Positions 17,524-26,276 of a stretch of 64,000 bases of DNA are shown in pieces. The notes under the pieces were generated by a model. That model searched no databases, had not been told where the DNA came from, and worked only from the letters and a program-made list of their open reading frames with translations. Position 1 is the stretch's first letter. Every line of letters starts with the position of its first letter. Origin of the DNA: Carpediemonas membranifera. Lineage: Eukaryota; Fornicata. The stretch covers positions 1,054,001-1,118,000 of the forward strand of contig JAHDYR010000062.1 of NCBI GenBank assembly GCA_019828565.1, in the 5' to 3' direction. Position numbers and translations under genes: made by a program.

Positions 17524-20500
17524 ATGCAGCCAAATGACTACTACCAGACGGTAGCCGTCGATAATTTGGCGCCAGACGATAGCTATAGGCCTGTAGACGA
17601 GTCTGCTGTGCCCGCTGATGCATCAGTGCTTCTCACTCGCCGTTCCCAGTCGCCTCTGAAGGTAATAGCGGTACACATTGTAACCTGGCCACTGCTGATC
17701 GGTTTCCAGCTTGTAGTGATGATGTACAAGTCCATGCTGCAGTGGGTGTCCAGCATCATCAGCATCGTCGTCAAGAACGTCATCATCCCGTTCCTTATCG
17801 TCGCCCTCGTCGCCATCGGCATCCGGTCTGCCGTGAATAACGGCAGCTTGGCCGGGGACACGGGTCTGATGACGGGCGGCTTCCCTCATTGCACGGCCGG
17901 CCCCTCGGGCCAGTGTGTGAGCCTAATCGTCTGCATGGAGGAGGAGGCCCGCAGCTACGGCCTCGAGATCTTGCAGAACTTCCTCGACAACAACGATATG
18001 ACCTACGGCAACTGGACGCCGTCGTATGCCCCCATCCCCAAGGGCTTCGACGTCCTCGTCGCCCATAACTACAGCACCGTCGACGACTGGATTGGCCGCA
18101 ACCTCAATGTGACCCCCGCCGTCGTCATTGTCGACACACTCGACCCGACCGAGCGGCTAGTGACGTACCAGGCGTTCTTCAACGCCTCTGCCATCAGCAC
18201 CATGGCCGGCAACGCCCTCCGATCCATCAACAACGTCAAGGCGCCCCTGGTCGCGGAGATGTCCCGAGCCCTCGCCCAGTGGTACCGCGGCGAGCCTGTC
18301 AGCCGCATCGACGTGACCTTTGTGGAGCAGCCGATGAATCTTGGCAACGAGGACATGACCGCCCAGATCTCGAAGCAAGTCAACGGGACGTTCCTGCCCA
18401 TGCTCGTCTTCGCGGTGCTGGCGAACACGTTCATTGGCGTGCTGAACGACCTCGTGTTTGACCGGACCAACCATATCAAGGAGAGCCTAGTCCTCATGGG
18501 GCTCAAGGACTCCGTCTACTGGATGCATAAGTACATCGCGGAGTTCGCATCGGCCCTGCTAATTGCAGGCCTCTTTTTCGGTGCAGACCATCTCTTCAAG
18601 TCCAATATGTTCCCCAACGCAAACTTCGGGCCCGTCGTATTCTGCACGGTCGCCTTCATGGAGGCGTTCAACGGCCAGGCCCACCTGGTCTCCCTCGTCG
18701 TTCGCCGTGCCAAGACCGCCGCGATCCTGGGCTTCGGCATCTACATCTCCCAGATGCTCGGCATCTTCGTGTGTTCCATCCTGGTCCGAGTCGGCATCAT
18801 CTTCGTGGCCGGCAAGTATCTGGCCATCCCTCTCTTCTTCATCTTTCCGAACCTCGCCCTCGCCCACGTGCTCTTCATCGTCCAGAAGTCGTACCCCGGC
18901 CTCTCGTTCGATAGGTTCGACCTCCACGCCATGTGGGATGTCCCCAGACCTGTACTAGCCCCAGATAAGGGCCTGGACGCCATGAGCGCCGTCATCACGA
19001 TGTATGCCGCAGCTGTGTTCTTCCGCGTGGTCGCGTGGTATCTGTATCACGTGTTCCCGCCCGGCGACGAGAGCCGCAAGCCCTGGTACTTCCCCATCGC
19101 CCCCTCCTGGCTGTTCGGCATCCGCAGCGGCACGATGATTGTCACGGACGAGTCAAGCGTCGTCGCGTCGGACCTCGACCCCTCCATCCAGGCCGAGACG
19201 ACGAGGGCGCTGACCGAGGACGTCGGGCTCCGCATCATGAAGCTCAGCAAGACGTTCCGAGTCGGTTTCGGCGGCAGCACCAGGGCGCTGGACGACCTCT
19301 GTCTGACGGCCGACGACCGCAGCTGCCTCGTGCTCCTCGGCCACAACGGCGCAGGCAAGAGTACGTGCGTTAACATGCTGGACGGGCTGACCGAGCCCAC
19401 CAGCGGCGACGCGCTCATGTACGGCAAGTCGATCGTGTCTGAGCCCGAGTCGATTCGACGCATGATCGGAGTCGTCCAGCAGCATGACATGACGTTCAAG
19501 GGCGTCAGCGGGCTCCAGCACGTCATCCTGGCCGGCCTGCTCCAGCGTACGCCGCATGTTTACCGCCGGGCGAGGGAGGTCATCGACCTGGTCGGCCTCA
19601 CCAAGGCACGCAACCGGGACGCCTCGAACTACAGCGGCGGAATGAAGCGACGGTTGATGCTGGCGATGGCGATCGTCCATAACCCCCGCATCCTCTTTGT
19701 GGACGAGGTCACGAGTGGTATGGACCCCCTCAACCGGAGGAACGTGTGGGCAATCCTGAAGGACATCAAGGCGCAGGGCCGCATCGTCGTCCTCACCACC
19801 CACTCCATGGAGGAGGCTGACATGCTCGGTGACAAGGTCGCCATCCTCGCGAACGGTCGACTCAGAGCAGTCGGATCCGTGCTCGATCTCAAGCAGAGAT
19901 TCGGATCCGGGTACAAGATCTCGCTCGTCCCCAAGGAGCGAGAGCATGTCACTGAGGCCGACCGGGCCGACATCGAGTCCCTCTTCGCCCGGGAGTTGTC
20001 CGCCCGGCCAGTACCCGGGGCTGGCATCACCTTCGCCATCCCCAACGCCATCCCCGCCGAGGTCTCCCGTTTCCTCAAGCTGCTGGAGACATCGATCGCT
20101 GGAGACGGCCCCGCTGCTAAAACCCTGCAGCATATCGCCTCGTACGGCATCGCACACTCGTCACTGGGCGAGGTCTTCATGCAGGTCACCACGGGCAAGG
20201 GACGGGGCTCCGGGTCGGCCAGCACTGGTATCGAGGACGCTACACGGCTCCCCGACGGCCGCTTCCAGATCCGGGTGCGGCCGGTCGGGTCGTCGGTGGA
20301 GCTCGGTTTCGTCACGGTGGCCGGCAAGGACACGCTCGCCGATCTCCGGACAACAATCAAGGTGCAGCTGCCGGACCTTCAGTTTGCGGACGACGACATA
20401 GCCTTCTTCATTCACGGCGCTGCGGTATCGCGTGCCCAGGAGGAGCAAATGACCGCAGTCAGTGCCGGTTCCGTACTGGAGCTGGAGAGCCGGCGGGAGT

Positions 20501-20553
20501 GGGTGGCCCGCATGGCCGCTCTCTTCACCCGTATGCTTGAGGATGGTGAATAA
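17524..20553 (+). CDS. Half-size ABCA-type ABC transporter with ubiquitin-like tail
   Basis: 1009 aa from ATG 17524; an upstream in-frame ATG at 17440 is less likely. One transmembrane helix near residue 45-90 is followed by a large exocytoplasmic loop, then about six helices from ~residue 300 to 510 (the ABCA layout). The nucleotide-binding domain has Walker A GHNGAGKS near residue 606, Q-loop region VVQQHDMTF, signature YSGGMKRRL, Walker B ILFVDEVTSGMDP and H-loop LTTHSMEEADML. All catalytic residues are present, so it should pump lipids or related substrates as a dimer. The last ~90 residues (DTLADLRTTIKVQL...AFFIHGAAVS) look like a ubiquitin-like beta-grasp fold, not part of standard ABCA proteins. 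The stop is inside AATAAA. Confidence 0.88.
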   Translation: MQPNDYYQTVAVDNLAPDDSYRPVDESAVPADASVLLTRRSQSPLKVIAVHIVTWPLLIGFQLVVMMYKSMLQWVSSIISIVVKNVIIPFLIVALVAIGIRSAVNNGSLAGDTGLMTGGFPHCTAGPSGQCVSLIVCMEEEARSYGLEILQNFLDNNDMTYGNWTPSYAPIPKGFDVLVAHNYSTVDDWIGRNLNVTPAVVIVDTLDPTERLVTYQAFFNASAISTMAGNALRSINNVKAPLVAEMSRALAQWYRGEPVSRIDVTFVEQPMNLGNEDMTAQISKQVNGTFLPMLVFAVLANTFIGVLNDLVFDRTNHIKESLVLMGLKDSVYWMHKYIAEFASALLIAGLFFGADHLFKSNMFPNANFGPVVFCTVAFMEAFNGQAHLVSLVVRRAKTAAILGFGIYISQMLGIFVCSILVRVGIIFVAGKYLAIPLFFIFPNLALAHVLFIVQKSYPGLSFDRFDLHAMWDVPRPVLAPDKGLDAMSAVITMYAAAVFFRVVAWYLYHVFPPGDESRKPWYFPIAPSWLFGIRSGTMIVTDESSVVASDLDPSIQAETTRALTEDVGLRIMKLSKTFRVGFGGSTRALDDLCLTADDRSCLVLLGHNGAGKSTCVNMLDGLTEPTSGDALMYGKSIVSEPESIRRMIGVVQQHDMTFKGVSGLQHVILAGLLQRTPHVYRRAREVIDLVGLTKARNRDASNYSGGMKRRLMLAMAIVHNPRILFVDEVTSGMDPLNRRNVWAILKDIKAQGRIVVLTTHSMEEADMLGDKVAILANGRLRAVGSVLDLKQRFGSGYKISLVPKEREHVTEADRADIESLFARELSARPVPGAGITFAIPNAIPAEVSRFLKLLETSIAGDGPAAKTLQHIASYGIAHSSLGEVFMQVTTGKGRGSGSASTGIEDATRLPDGRFQIRVRPVGSSVELGFVTVAGKDTLADLRTTIKVQLPDLQFADDDIAFFIHGAAVSRAQEEQMTAVSAGSVLELESRREWVARMAALFTRMLEDGE

Positions 20554-20554
20554 A
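20549..20554 (+). terminator. Poly(A) signal overlapping the ABCA stop
   Basis: AATAAA spanning GGTGAATAAAATG; its TAA is the stop codon. Confidence 0.6.
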
Positions 20555-20595
20555 ATGAGTTTATGCGGATGGTCGGTTCTTTTACGTATTTATAG

Positions 20596-21387
20596 TCATT
20601 CGAAGCTATAACTCTGGACGACGCCGTCATTGTGGCACCTGTAGTCGGTGTGCACCTCTGGGCACTTGTCGGGGCACTCCATGGACATGCCGCACACCAC
20701 TGTGGTGTTGGCCGCGCCAGCCCAAGCGGGGCAGCCCAACCCTTCGTTCTCGCGTATGTCCAGCACAGTGAGCGTCGAGTTGGTGAAGTCTGGCACTGAG
20801 ATGAAGCTGTTGCAGTTGATGACGATCTGCTGCAGCTCGGGAAGCTCGTTGACGCACTCAGGCAGGTCGCCCCCGAACATGTTCCCCGCCAAGTTGAGCC
20901 AGCGGAGGTTGGCCGCCGCGCAGACGCTTTCGGTGAGGTTTCCTGTGAGCTTGTTGTTGCCCAGCACGATGCTCTTGATGTTTCTCAGGCCACTGACGTC
21001 TGGGAGGATGCCTGTCAGGTAGTTATCGTCGAGCAGGAGATGCTGCAGGCTCATATCGAATATCTCCACTGGAATGTCACCGAAGATCTCATTGCCCGTG
21101 AGCAGCAGGCTCTTCAGGAACGACAGGCAGGCGATCGACCCGTCTGCGGGCAGAATGCCGAAGAGGCCGTTGTTTCTGAGGTCAACACTCGTCACCTGGT
21201 TGTTCTCGCATGTGATGCCATACCACGCGTTGGTGCACGGTTCCCCTTGATTCCAGTTCGTATTGTCGATCCAATCATCACCGTTGAGCTCGTTGTACAG
21301 CGTCATCAGGGCACCAGCTTCAGAGTCGCAACAAAGCGAATATGCAACAAGCGACAACAACAACAGGCTTGCAATAATCTTATTCAT
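20596..21387 (-). CDS. Secreted leucine-rich-repeat protein, plant-type LRR
   Basis: 263 aa from ATG 21387. A signal peptide (MNKIIASLLLLSLVAYSLC) is followed by an LRRNT_2-like cap (ALMTLYNELNGDDW...NWNQGEPCTNAWYGITCENNQVTSVDL). Plant-type repeats LxxNxLxGxIP follow, for example LFGILP, NEIFGDIPVEI and NNKLTGNLTESV, about six in all. A Cys-rich C-terminal cap (LGCPAWAGAANTTVVCGMSMECPDKCPE) ends the protein. There is no transmembrane helix, so it is probably secreted. It could bind ligands on the surface or in the food vacuole. Such repeats are patchily distributed in protists, and transfer is possible but not shown. Confidence 0.8.
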   Translation of the reverse strand: MNKIIASLLLLSLVAYSLCCDSEAGALMTLYNELNGDDWIDNTNWNQGEPCTNAWYGITCENNQVTSVDLRNNGLFGILPADGSIACLSFLKSLLLTGNEIFGDIPVEIFDMSLQHLLLDDNYLTGILPDVSGLRNIKSIVLGNNKLTGNLTESVCAAANLRWLNLAGNMFGGDLPECVNELPELQQIVINCNSFISVPDFTNSTLTVLDIRENEGLGCPAWAGAANTTVVCGMSMECPDKCPEVHTDYRCHNDGVVQSYSFE

Positions 21388-21726
21388 CAAGAGCCTCGGT
21401 TTTGACCAAGCAGCATGTCATCGATGACCTCGAATATACGACGATACATTGGATATCATGTAATTGGCAGTGACTTTCCAGTGTCGGGTCCCACCGTGCC
21501 GTGGGAAGTATTGCCTCCGCGTGGCAGCACTTTGAAGATTGACTCCTGTGTTTCACTTTTTGGTTTGAAAGAGAGCAGCTCGGAGTGCAAATGACCCTCT
21601 TATCAAAAGCACGGCCTACCCTGTCCAAGTTCGCCCTGTCACGCCAGATATTTCCGTCGCGCAGTTTTGCCGCCATTTTTCTCTTTCTCCACTTGTTTGC
21701 ACTCACTTTGACCAATTAACTCAGTA
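21388..21726. other. Intergenic, 339 nt
   Basis: Bidirectional promoter region between the LRR gene (minus) and the Ras gene (plus). It is less G/C-rich near the Ras start, with T/C tracts. No further gene is seen. Confidence 0.5.
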
Positions 21727-22327
21727 ATGAGCCTTAAACTCGTCATGATTGGTGCCGGTGCCGTTGGCAAGTTTGTACAACAAGATTCGCATTATCCAGA
21801 TCAGCAATCACTATCCAAGTCAGTTCTCTCCCATTTCTGTTATGCAGTACGTTAATGGCAATTTCGTGAGTGACTATGATCCTACCATTGCTGATTCCTA
21901 CAAGAAGCCCGCCACGATCGATGGCAAGCAGGTGATGCTCGACATTGTTGATACTGCCGGCCAGGACGACTTCGCCTCTGTCCGTGACAGCTACTTCAGC
22001 GCTGGCGATGGCTTCTTCATGGTCTATGCCGTGGATTCTGCCGACTCCCTGAGCGAGATCACTAAGCTGCGCGAGGAGATCCTCCGTGTGAAGGATACTG
22101 CCAAGGTGCCCATGGTCATCGTTGGTAACAAGTGCGATCTCCCCGAGGACCAGCACCAGGTGTCTGAGGCCGAGGGCAAGGCCCTGGCCGACAAGCTCGG
22201 CATCCCCTTCTTCCCCACTTCCGCCAAGGAGAACAAGAACATCGACGAGTCCTACGCCAAGCTCGTCCGCGAGATCAACGCCGCCCGCCCCGCTGAGAAG
22301 AGCGGCGGTGGCTGCCTTGTGCTTTAA
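21727..22327 (+). CDS. Ras-family small GTPase with CaaX box
   Basis: Three exons: 21727..21770, 21800..21818, 21848..22327; 180 aa. Exon 1 supplies P-loop GAGAVGK. The 19-nt exon 2 adds SAITIQ, completing GKS. Exon 3 starts YVNGNFVSDYDPTI (switch I with the effector Thr). Later motifs are DTAGQ (switch II with the catalytic Gln), NKCD and TSAK. The C-terminus is CLVL, a CaaX predicted to be geranylgeranylated because of the final Leu. All G motifs are intact. It resembles Ras/Rap more than Rab or Rho. Without splicing both introns the P-loop does not form, so the structure is well supported. Confidence 0.9.
21771..21799 (+). other. Ras mini-intron 1, 29 nt
   Basis: Donor GTTTGT, acceptor ATTATCCAG, phase 2; removal creates the Lys codon of GKS. 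Confidence 0.85.
21819..21847 (+). other. Ras mini-intron 2, 29 nt
   Basis: Donor GTCAGT, acceptor GTTATGCAG. Removal joins SAITIQ to YVNGNFV. The exon between the two introns is only 19 nt. Confidence 0.85.
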
Positions 22328-22374
22328 GCGTTTGTACTAAATGATCCATTCAACCGTTTACCGTATACTGTCAA

Positions 22375-23273
22375 TCACCCGGTCGTCATGTACGTAACGA
22401 CACACTCCAGCGCCGCCCCCGCGATGTTCCGCGCCTTGTCGCTGATGTGGGTGCACAGCTTCCGCTTCTCCTCGCCGCCCATGGAGAGACCGCGGGGATC
22501 AAGGTCGCCGAGCTTGAATCCGACCCGGGAGCAGACCATGCCCTCGCTCACCATGCCCCTGACCAGCCCGCCCATGGGGGCCCGCACCTCGACGTCGGCC
22601 ACCCGCACGAGGGCGTCGCCAGTCCGCACAGTGGAGCCGATTGAGACCAGCGGTGTAATGAGCCCGATACAAGGCGCCCGGATGACGCGCCTGTGGCTTT
22701 CACCGCCCAGATCGCCGGGTGTGTGTGTGTTCTCGAGGGCCTCCTCACCATGGGTGGTGTAGACGCGGCCGAGGTCGTGTCCGCGGCAAGTCTCGATTGC
22801 GGCGTGGCAGTGCTTCCCGACAACAAAGCAAGGACCGAGGGCGACGACCATGGGGGCGTATGACATGAGATCGACCGTGGGGGCCTTCTTGGCGATGGTC
22901 GCGTCGATAACCACATCAGCGGGCCAGATGGCAAGGATGGCGAGAGTGGGGTCGATGACGACGGGCACGAGGCCATCGTCGAGGGCGGCCTCCACGTCTT
23001 CCACGGTCATGGGGCACAGCTTGGCTGTTACACCCTCCACTGTGAACATGCCGTGCTGAATGGCAGAAGAGAACGACACAAGGCGACGAACGGTTGTTGG
23101 TGCTGCCGTCTCAGTGTGGATAACGGTGATCCCAGCCTTGTGAAGCCGGTGGCCGATGGCGGTGGCAAGGTCGCCAGCACCACGTATCACAACGCGCACA
23201 TCTGGGTAATGTTGGTCGTTTTGGACAAACCGAACGTCTTTCTCCGCGTTGAATAAGGTTTCTCGTTCATCAT
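22375..23273 (-). CDS. yqeB: YqeB-family protein (bacterial Se-dependent molybdenum hydroxylase accessory)
   Basis: Spliced CDS complement(22375..23201, 23231..23273), 289 aa. The core matches the bacterial YqeB family end to end: VIRGAGDLATAIGHRLHKAG (Rossmann-like), VVIDATIAKK, VVALGPCFVVGKHCHAAIETCRGHDLGRV, a GDLGGES..RVIRAP block, a lipoyl-like barrel (GSTVRTGDALVRVADVEVRAP), and LGDLDPRG...ISDKARNIAGAALE. In Firmicutes and related bacteria this gene travels with selenium-dependent xanthine-dehydrogenase-type enzymes; the activity is not well defined. In this frame no ATG precedes the homologous region until the 29-nt intron is removed, which adds a 14-codon exon beginning MMNEKPYST. Intron gain makes bacterial contamination unlikely. 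No Se/Mo partner gene is nearby. Confidence 0.82.
23202..23230 (-). other. Mini-intron, 29 nt, in the yqeB-like gene
   Basis: Donor GTTTGT, acceptor ATTACCCAG, phase 1. It supplies the only ATG-containing 5' exon for a bacterial-type gene. Confidence 0.75.
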
Positions 23274-23578
23274 CGTTTGGCCAAGTGGTCTATCACCAAT
23301 GAGCCACTGCCCGGACAGCACTCTCCCCCAAGGCCCCACCCTGGCTGTTACTCCCACTGGTATCCCCGTATTCGTTTGGTCTGGTTGCGTGCTGATTTAT
23401 GCAGGCCGAGGTGATCGCTGAAAAAATCCGAAACTCGTCGACGAAGGACGAATCGTGGGGCGGAAGTCGTGGGTGTGTTGGCAATATCTACAGAGGCTCT
23501 GTCGCCAAGATAATTGTTTTAACATGGGGCTATGTAAGGTGATAAATGGATGAAGAAAGGAGGCCATAGAAAGCAAGA
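23274..23578. other. Intergenic, 305 nt
   Basis: Divergent promoter region between the yqeB-like gene and the RRP17-like gene. No gene or element recognised. Confidence 0.5.
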
Positions 23579-24099
23579 ATGGACGACCGTACAGGCTATC
23601 AGATCTTTGTAGATGCCGGCACAACTCGTGATCTTGCAGCAACGCTGATGCCACGAGACGTGAAGCGCTCTGGGACGCTGGTGTTCGATAAGAAGGTGAA
23701 GGAGAGAACAACGTTTGTTTTGGACGATCAAGATCTCACAAGATCTCACACAGAGAGTATGTTACAGGCATGCACAAGCGGAAACAGAAGAAGAAGAAGG
23801 AGATCGAGATGAAGCGGGCGATGGAGAAGAAGGCAGAAGCCAAGCGGGAGGCCCGGGAGCGGCGGGCGACCAAGCGCGACTTCCTGAACCGCAAGCTGCC
23901 GAAGAACCACCCCGACCTTGTTACGGCGATGAAGAAGCTGCAGGAATACTCCCAGGCGCCACTGAAGACAGAGGTCCTGCAGGATGACGAGAAGGAGAGC
24001 CACGCCAAGCCCACACACAAGGCGAGGAAGCCCCGTATTGTGATCGAAACTGTGGACACAGAGAGGTTCGGGAAGGTCGTGGCGCAGGTCGAGACCTGA
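23579..24099 (+). CDS. RRP17/NOL12-like ribosome biogenesis factor
   Basis: Two exons, 23579..23712 and 23754..24099, 159 aa. After splicing the protein reads LVFDKKVKERTTEYVTGMHKRKQ, the signature of the Rrp17/NOL12 family (FD..KR.EY.TGFHKRK). A long basic helix follows (KKKKEIEMKRAMEKKAEAKR) and a Lys-rich C-terminal half. Family members are nucleolar and act in 5' processing of pre-rRNA and 60S subunit formation. Read without splicing, both halves run out of frame around the EYVTG segment. The intron is 41 nt, longer than others here because of a 10-nt internal duplication. Confidence 0.8.
23713..23753 (+). other. Mini-intron, 41 nt, with internal tandem duplication
   Basis: Donor GTTTGT, acceptor CTCACACAG. 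The decamer AAGATCTCAC occurs twice in tandem, so removing one copy gives a 31-nt intron, the usual size in this window. Confidence 0.8.
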
Positions 24100-24164
24100 G
24101 CAGCCTGCTGTACTTGCGGAATAAACGACGGCCGGACACTTTGCATGCGGCTGGATGGAGGGCT

Positions 24165-26276
24165 ATGGGTCAGGTGATGGCAACAACTGTGGATACCGGC
24201 AACTCGGAAACGAGTCGGAACAGTCCCATCGCGATCCCAATATCATCTCCTATGAGCGCTGCAGCCGAGATCGCCCCTCTAGAGAGTGTTCCACACAGCG
24301 ATTCCCTCATCTCTGACGTTATTTTTACTATTCGCGCGCAGCTCGCTGAGTGCCAGTCGCTCAAGATCGTCGGAAGCTGCCCAGCGCTCGGTAGCTGGGA
24401 TATTTCCGCCGCTTTACGCCTCGAGGAGATCCCCGCCATCACGAACACAGCTGACGATGAACGCCAGTACATGGTCGCTGTGAGCTTGCCCCGGGCGATG
24501 TCGTTCGAGTACAGATACTTCTTGGCCGACGCCACGGACCAGATGGTCGTCACAGAGCGGAAGAAGCGTGTCCTTGCCACCCGGGACGACATAACGATGA
24601 CCGTGGACGACGGTGCCTTCCTCTCGACGGCCGGCAGCATCGCCATCAGGGACCCTGGCTTCCTCCACAAGCAGACCCAGCTCCGCGTCTGGCTCGGCCA
24701 CCCCAGCGGCCCGCGCGGAGCCCGCACGATGGCTGTGACTGGTCTTTCTGTCCCAGCAGTCGAATACTACCTGGAACTGGCCGCGGAGGTCGGCGTGCCG
24801 GTATGGTTCAAGTTCGTACACGCGTCGGGCGAGCGGATGTCACAGCTGCTGGAGGCGTCTCAGATTGCCCCTGAGCCGGTTCCTATCCACCCCAACGTGC
24901 CCGAGGACGTCCCGTTCAACCTCTTCCCCTCCCTCTTCCATGCCCGGACATGCGACGATCTCTTCCTCTCCGCCACCGTGTGGGTGCCGGACGAGAGCGG
25001 CGACGCTGCCTCCACCGCCCCTGGTCTGCCTGCCCTGAGGGTCCTTGGCCGTGCCATCCTCACCGCCCCAGACTTCCTGGGACAGTCGGGCATTCGAACG
25101 CTCAGCCGGACACTGCTGGACTCCGACCTGAAGGCCGTGGGGCGGCTGGATCTGGCGTTCCTCGTCGTCTGGCCTTTCTCCCATCCTGAGAACACCATCG
25201 CGGGCGCCGAGGGACAGCATGACAAGCTTATTAGCAAGCCGATGATCGGGCACCGCGGACTGGGGTCGAACAAGGTCCACGGGGGCCACAGGGTGCGAGT
25301 TAGCGAGAACACGGCGCTGTCGTTCCAGCTGGCGGCCCAGCGGGGGGTGCGGTTCATCGAGTTCGATGCCCAGATGACGAAGGACGACAAGGTTGTGATA
25401 CACCACAACTTCGAGTTCGAGGCGGGCACGAAGACGGACGGGTCGCCCCTGATCATGCCCATCCGCCTGGTGACGGCCAAGGAGTTCCTTGCCACTGCCC
25501 CGTCCCGGGCCGCCGCCAAGCCCCGGTCCGGCATGACGTCCCGCCGCACGTCCATCGACCTGCGCCACGCGGTGTCGCCCGAGCTAGGCCACGCGCCCTT
25601 CGACACGCCGGCGCCCTCCCAGACCGTCGCCGCGCTCGTCAGCAACCGGCCGCCGCTGTACGCGCAGCCCGAGCCCGGCAACTACCGCGTGATCTTCGAG
25701 CAGCGGGCGTCGCTGAAGCAGATGTTCCGCGAGTTGCCGGTGAACCTCGGCTTCAACATCGAGGTCAAGTACCCCAGCAAGCACGCCATGGGAGGCCTCG
25801 TCCGCTACCCGTCGAGGCCCCACGTGGTGGACTGCATCCTGCAGGTCGTCTTCGACGAGATCAAGAGCCAGCCCAACCGGCCCGTCTTCTTCTCGTCGTT
25901 CGACCCCGAGATCATCACCCTTCTCCGCCTCAAGCAGGCCCGCTTCCCCGTGTTCTTCCTCAACGCGGGCTTCATCAACGAGCACGAGCACAAGGTTGAG
26001 ATCGACGCCGAAGACACCAACTTCGAGGACGCGGTATGCTCTAACCCCTTCCACGGCGTGCTCTTCGCCGCCCGTATGCACCTGACAGGCGTCGTGCTGG
26101 ACGTCGAGACAGCGCTGCTGCACGAGGGCCTGGTCTCGATGGCACATGACCTTAACCTGCTCGTGTACACGTACGGCACCCGGACCGACGACGAGCCCCT
26201 GCACGAGCACCAGTGGAAGATCCTGGGCATCGACGGCATGATCGCCGACAACCTTACCCGGTCATCCGATAAATGA
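24165..26276 (+). CDS. Glycerophosphodiester phosphodiesterase with CBM20 domain (GPCPD1/GDE5-like)
   Basis: 703 aa from ATG 24165. After a Ser-rich N-terminus, a CBM20 starch-binding-type domain spans about residues 50-150 (IVGSCPALGSWDISAALRL). The GDPD barrel begins near IGHRGLGSN and has the ENTALSF and EFDAQMTKDDKVVIHH motifs, so the catalytic His, Glu/Asp pair and second His are present. The later barrel continues with FNIEVKYP, FFSSFDPEI and a closing YTYGTRTDD...GIDGMIADN. A Ser/Arg-rich insertion (ATAPSRAAAKPRSG...) sits in the barrel. The enzyme should split glycerophosphocholine or related diesters. A 416-bp segment of this gene, 25423..25838, is copied at 29352..29767. Confidence 0.9.
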   Translation: MGQVMATTVDTGNSETSRNSPIAIPISSPMSAAAEIAPLESVPHSDSLISDVIFTIRAQLAECQSLKIVGSCPALGSWDISAALRLEEIPAITNTADDERQYMVAVSLPRAMSFEYRYFLADATDQMVVTERKKRVLATRDDITMTVDDGAFLSTAGSIAIRDPGFLHKQTQLRVWLGHPSGPRGARTMAVTGLSVPAVEYYLELAAEVGVPVWFKFVHASGERMSQLLEASQIAPEPVPIHPNVPEDVPFNLFPSLFHARTCDDLFLSATVWVPDESGDAASTAPGLPALRVLGRAILTAPDFLGQSGIRTLSRTLLDSDLKAVGRLDLAFLVVWPFSHPENTIAGAEGQHDKLISKPMIGHRGLGSNKVHGGHRVRVSENTALSFQLAAQRGVRFIEFDAQMTKDDKVVIHHNFEFEAGTKTDGSPLIMPIRLVTAKEFLATAPSRAAAKPRSGMTSRRTSIDLRHAVSPELGHAPFDTPAPSQTVAALVSNRPPLYAQPEPGNYRVIFEQRASLKQMFRELPVNLGFNIEVKYPSKHAMGGLVRYPSRPHVVDCILQVVFDEIKSQPNRPVFFSSFDPEIITLLRLKQARFPVFFLNAGFINEHEHKVEIDAEDTNFEDAVCSNPFHGVLFAARMHLTGVVLDVETALLHEGLVSMAHDLNLLVYTYGTRTDDEPLHEHQWKILGIDGMIADNLTRSSDK

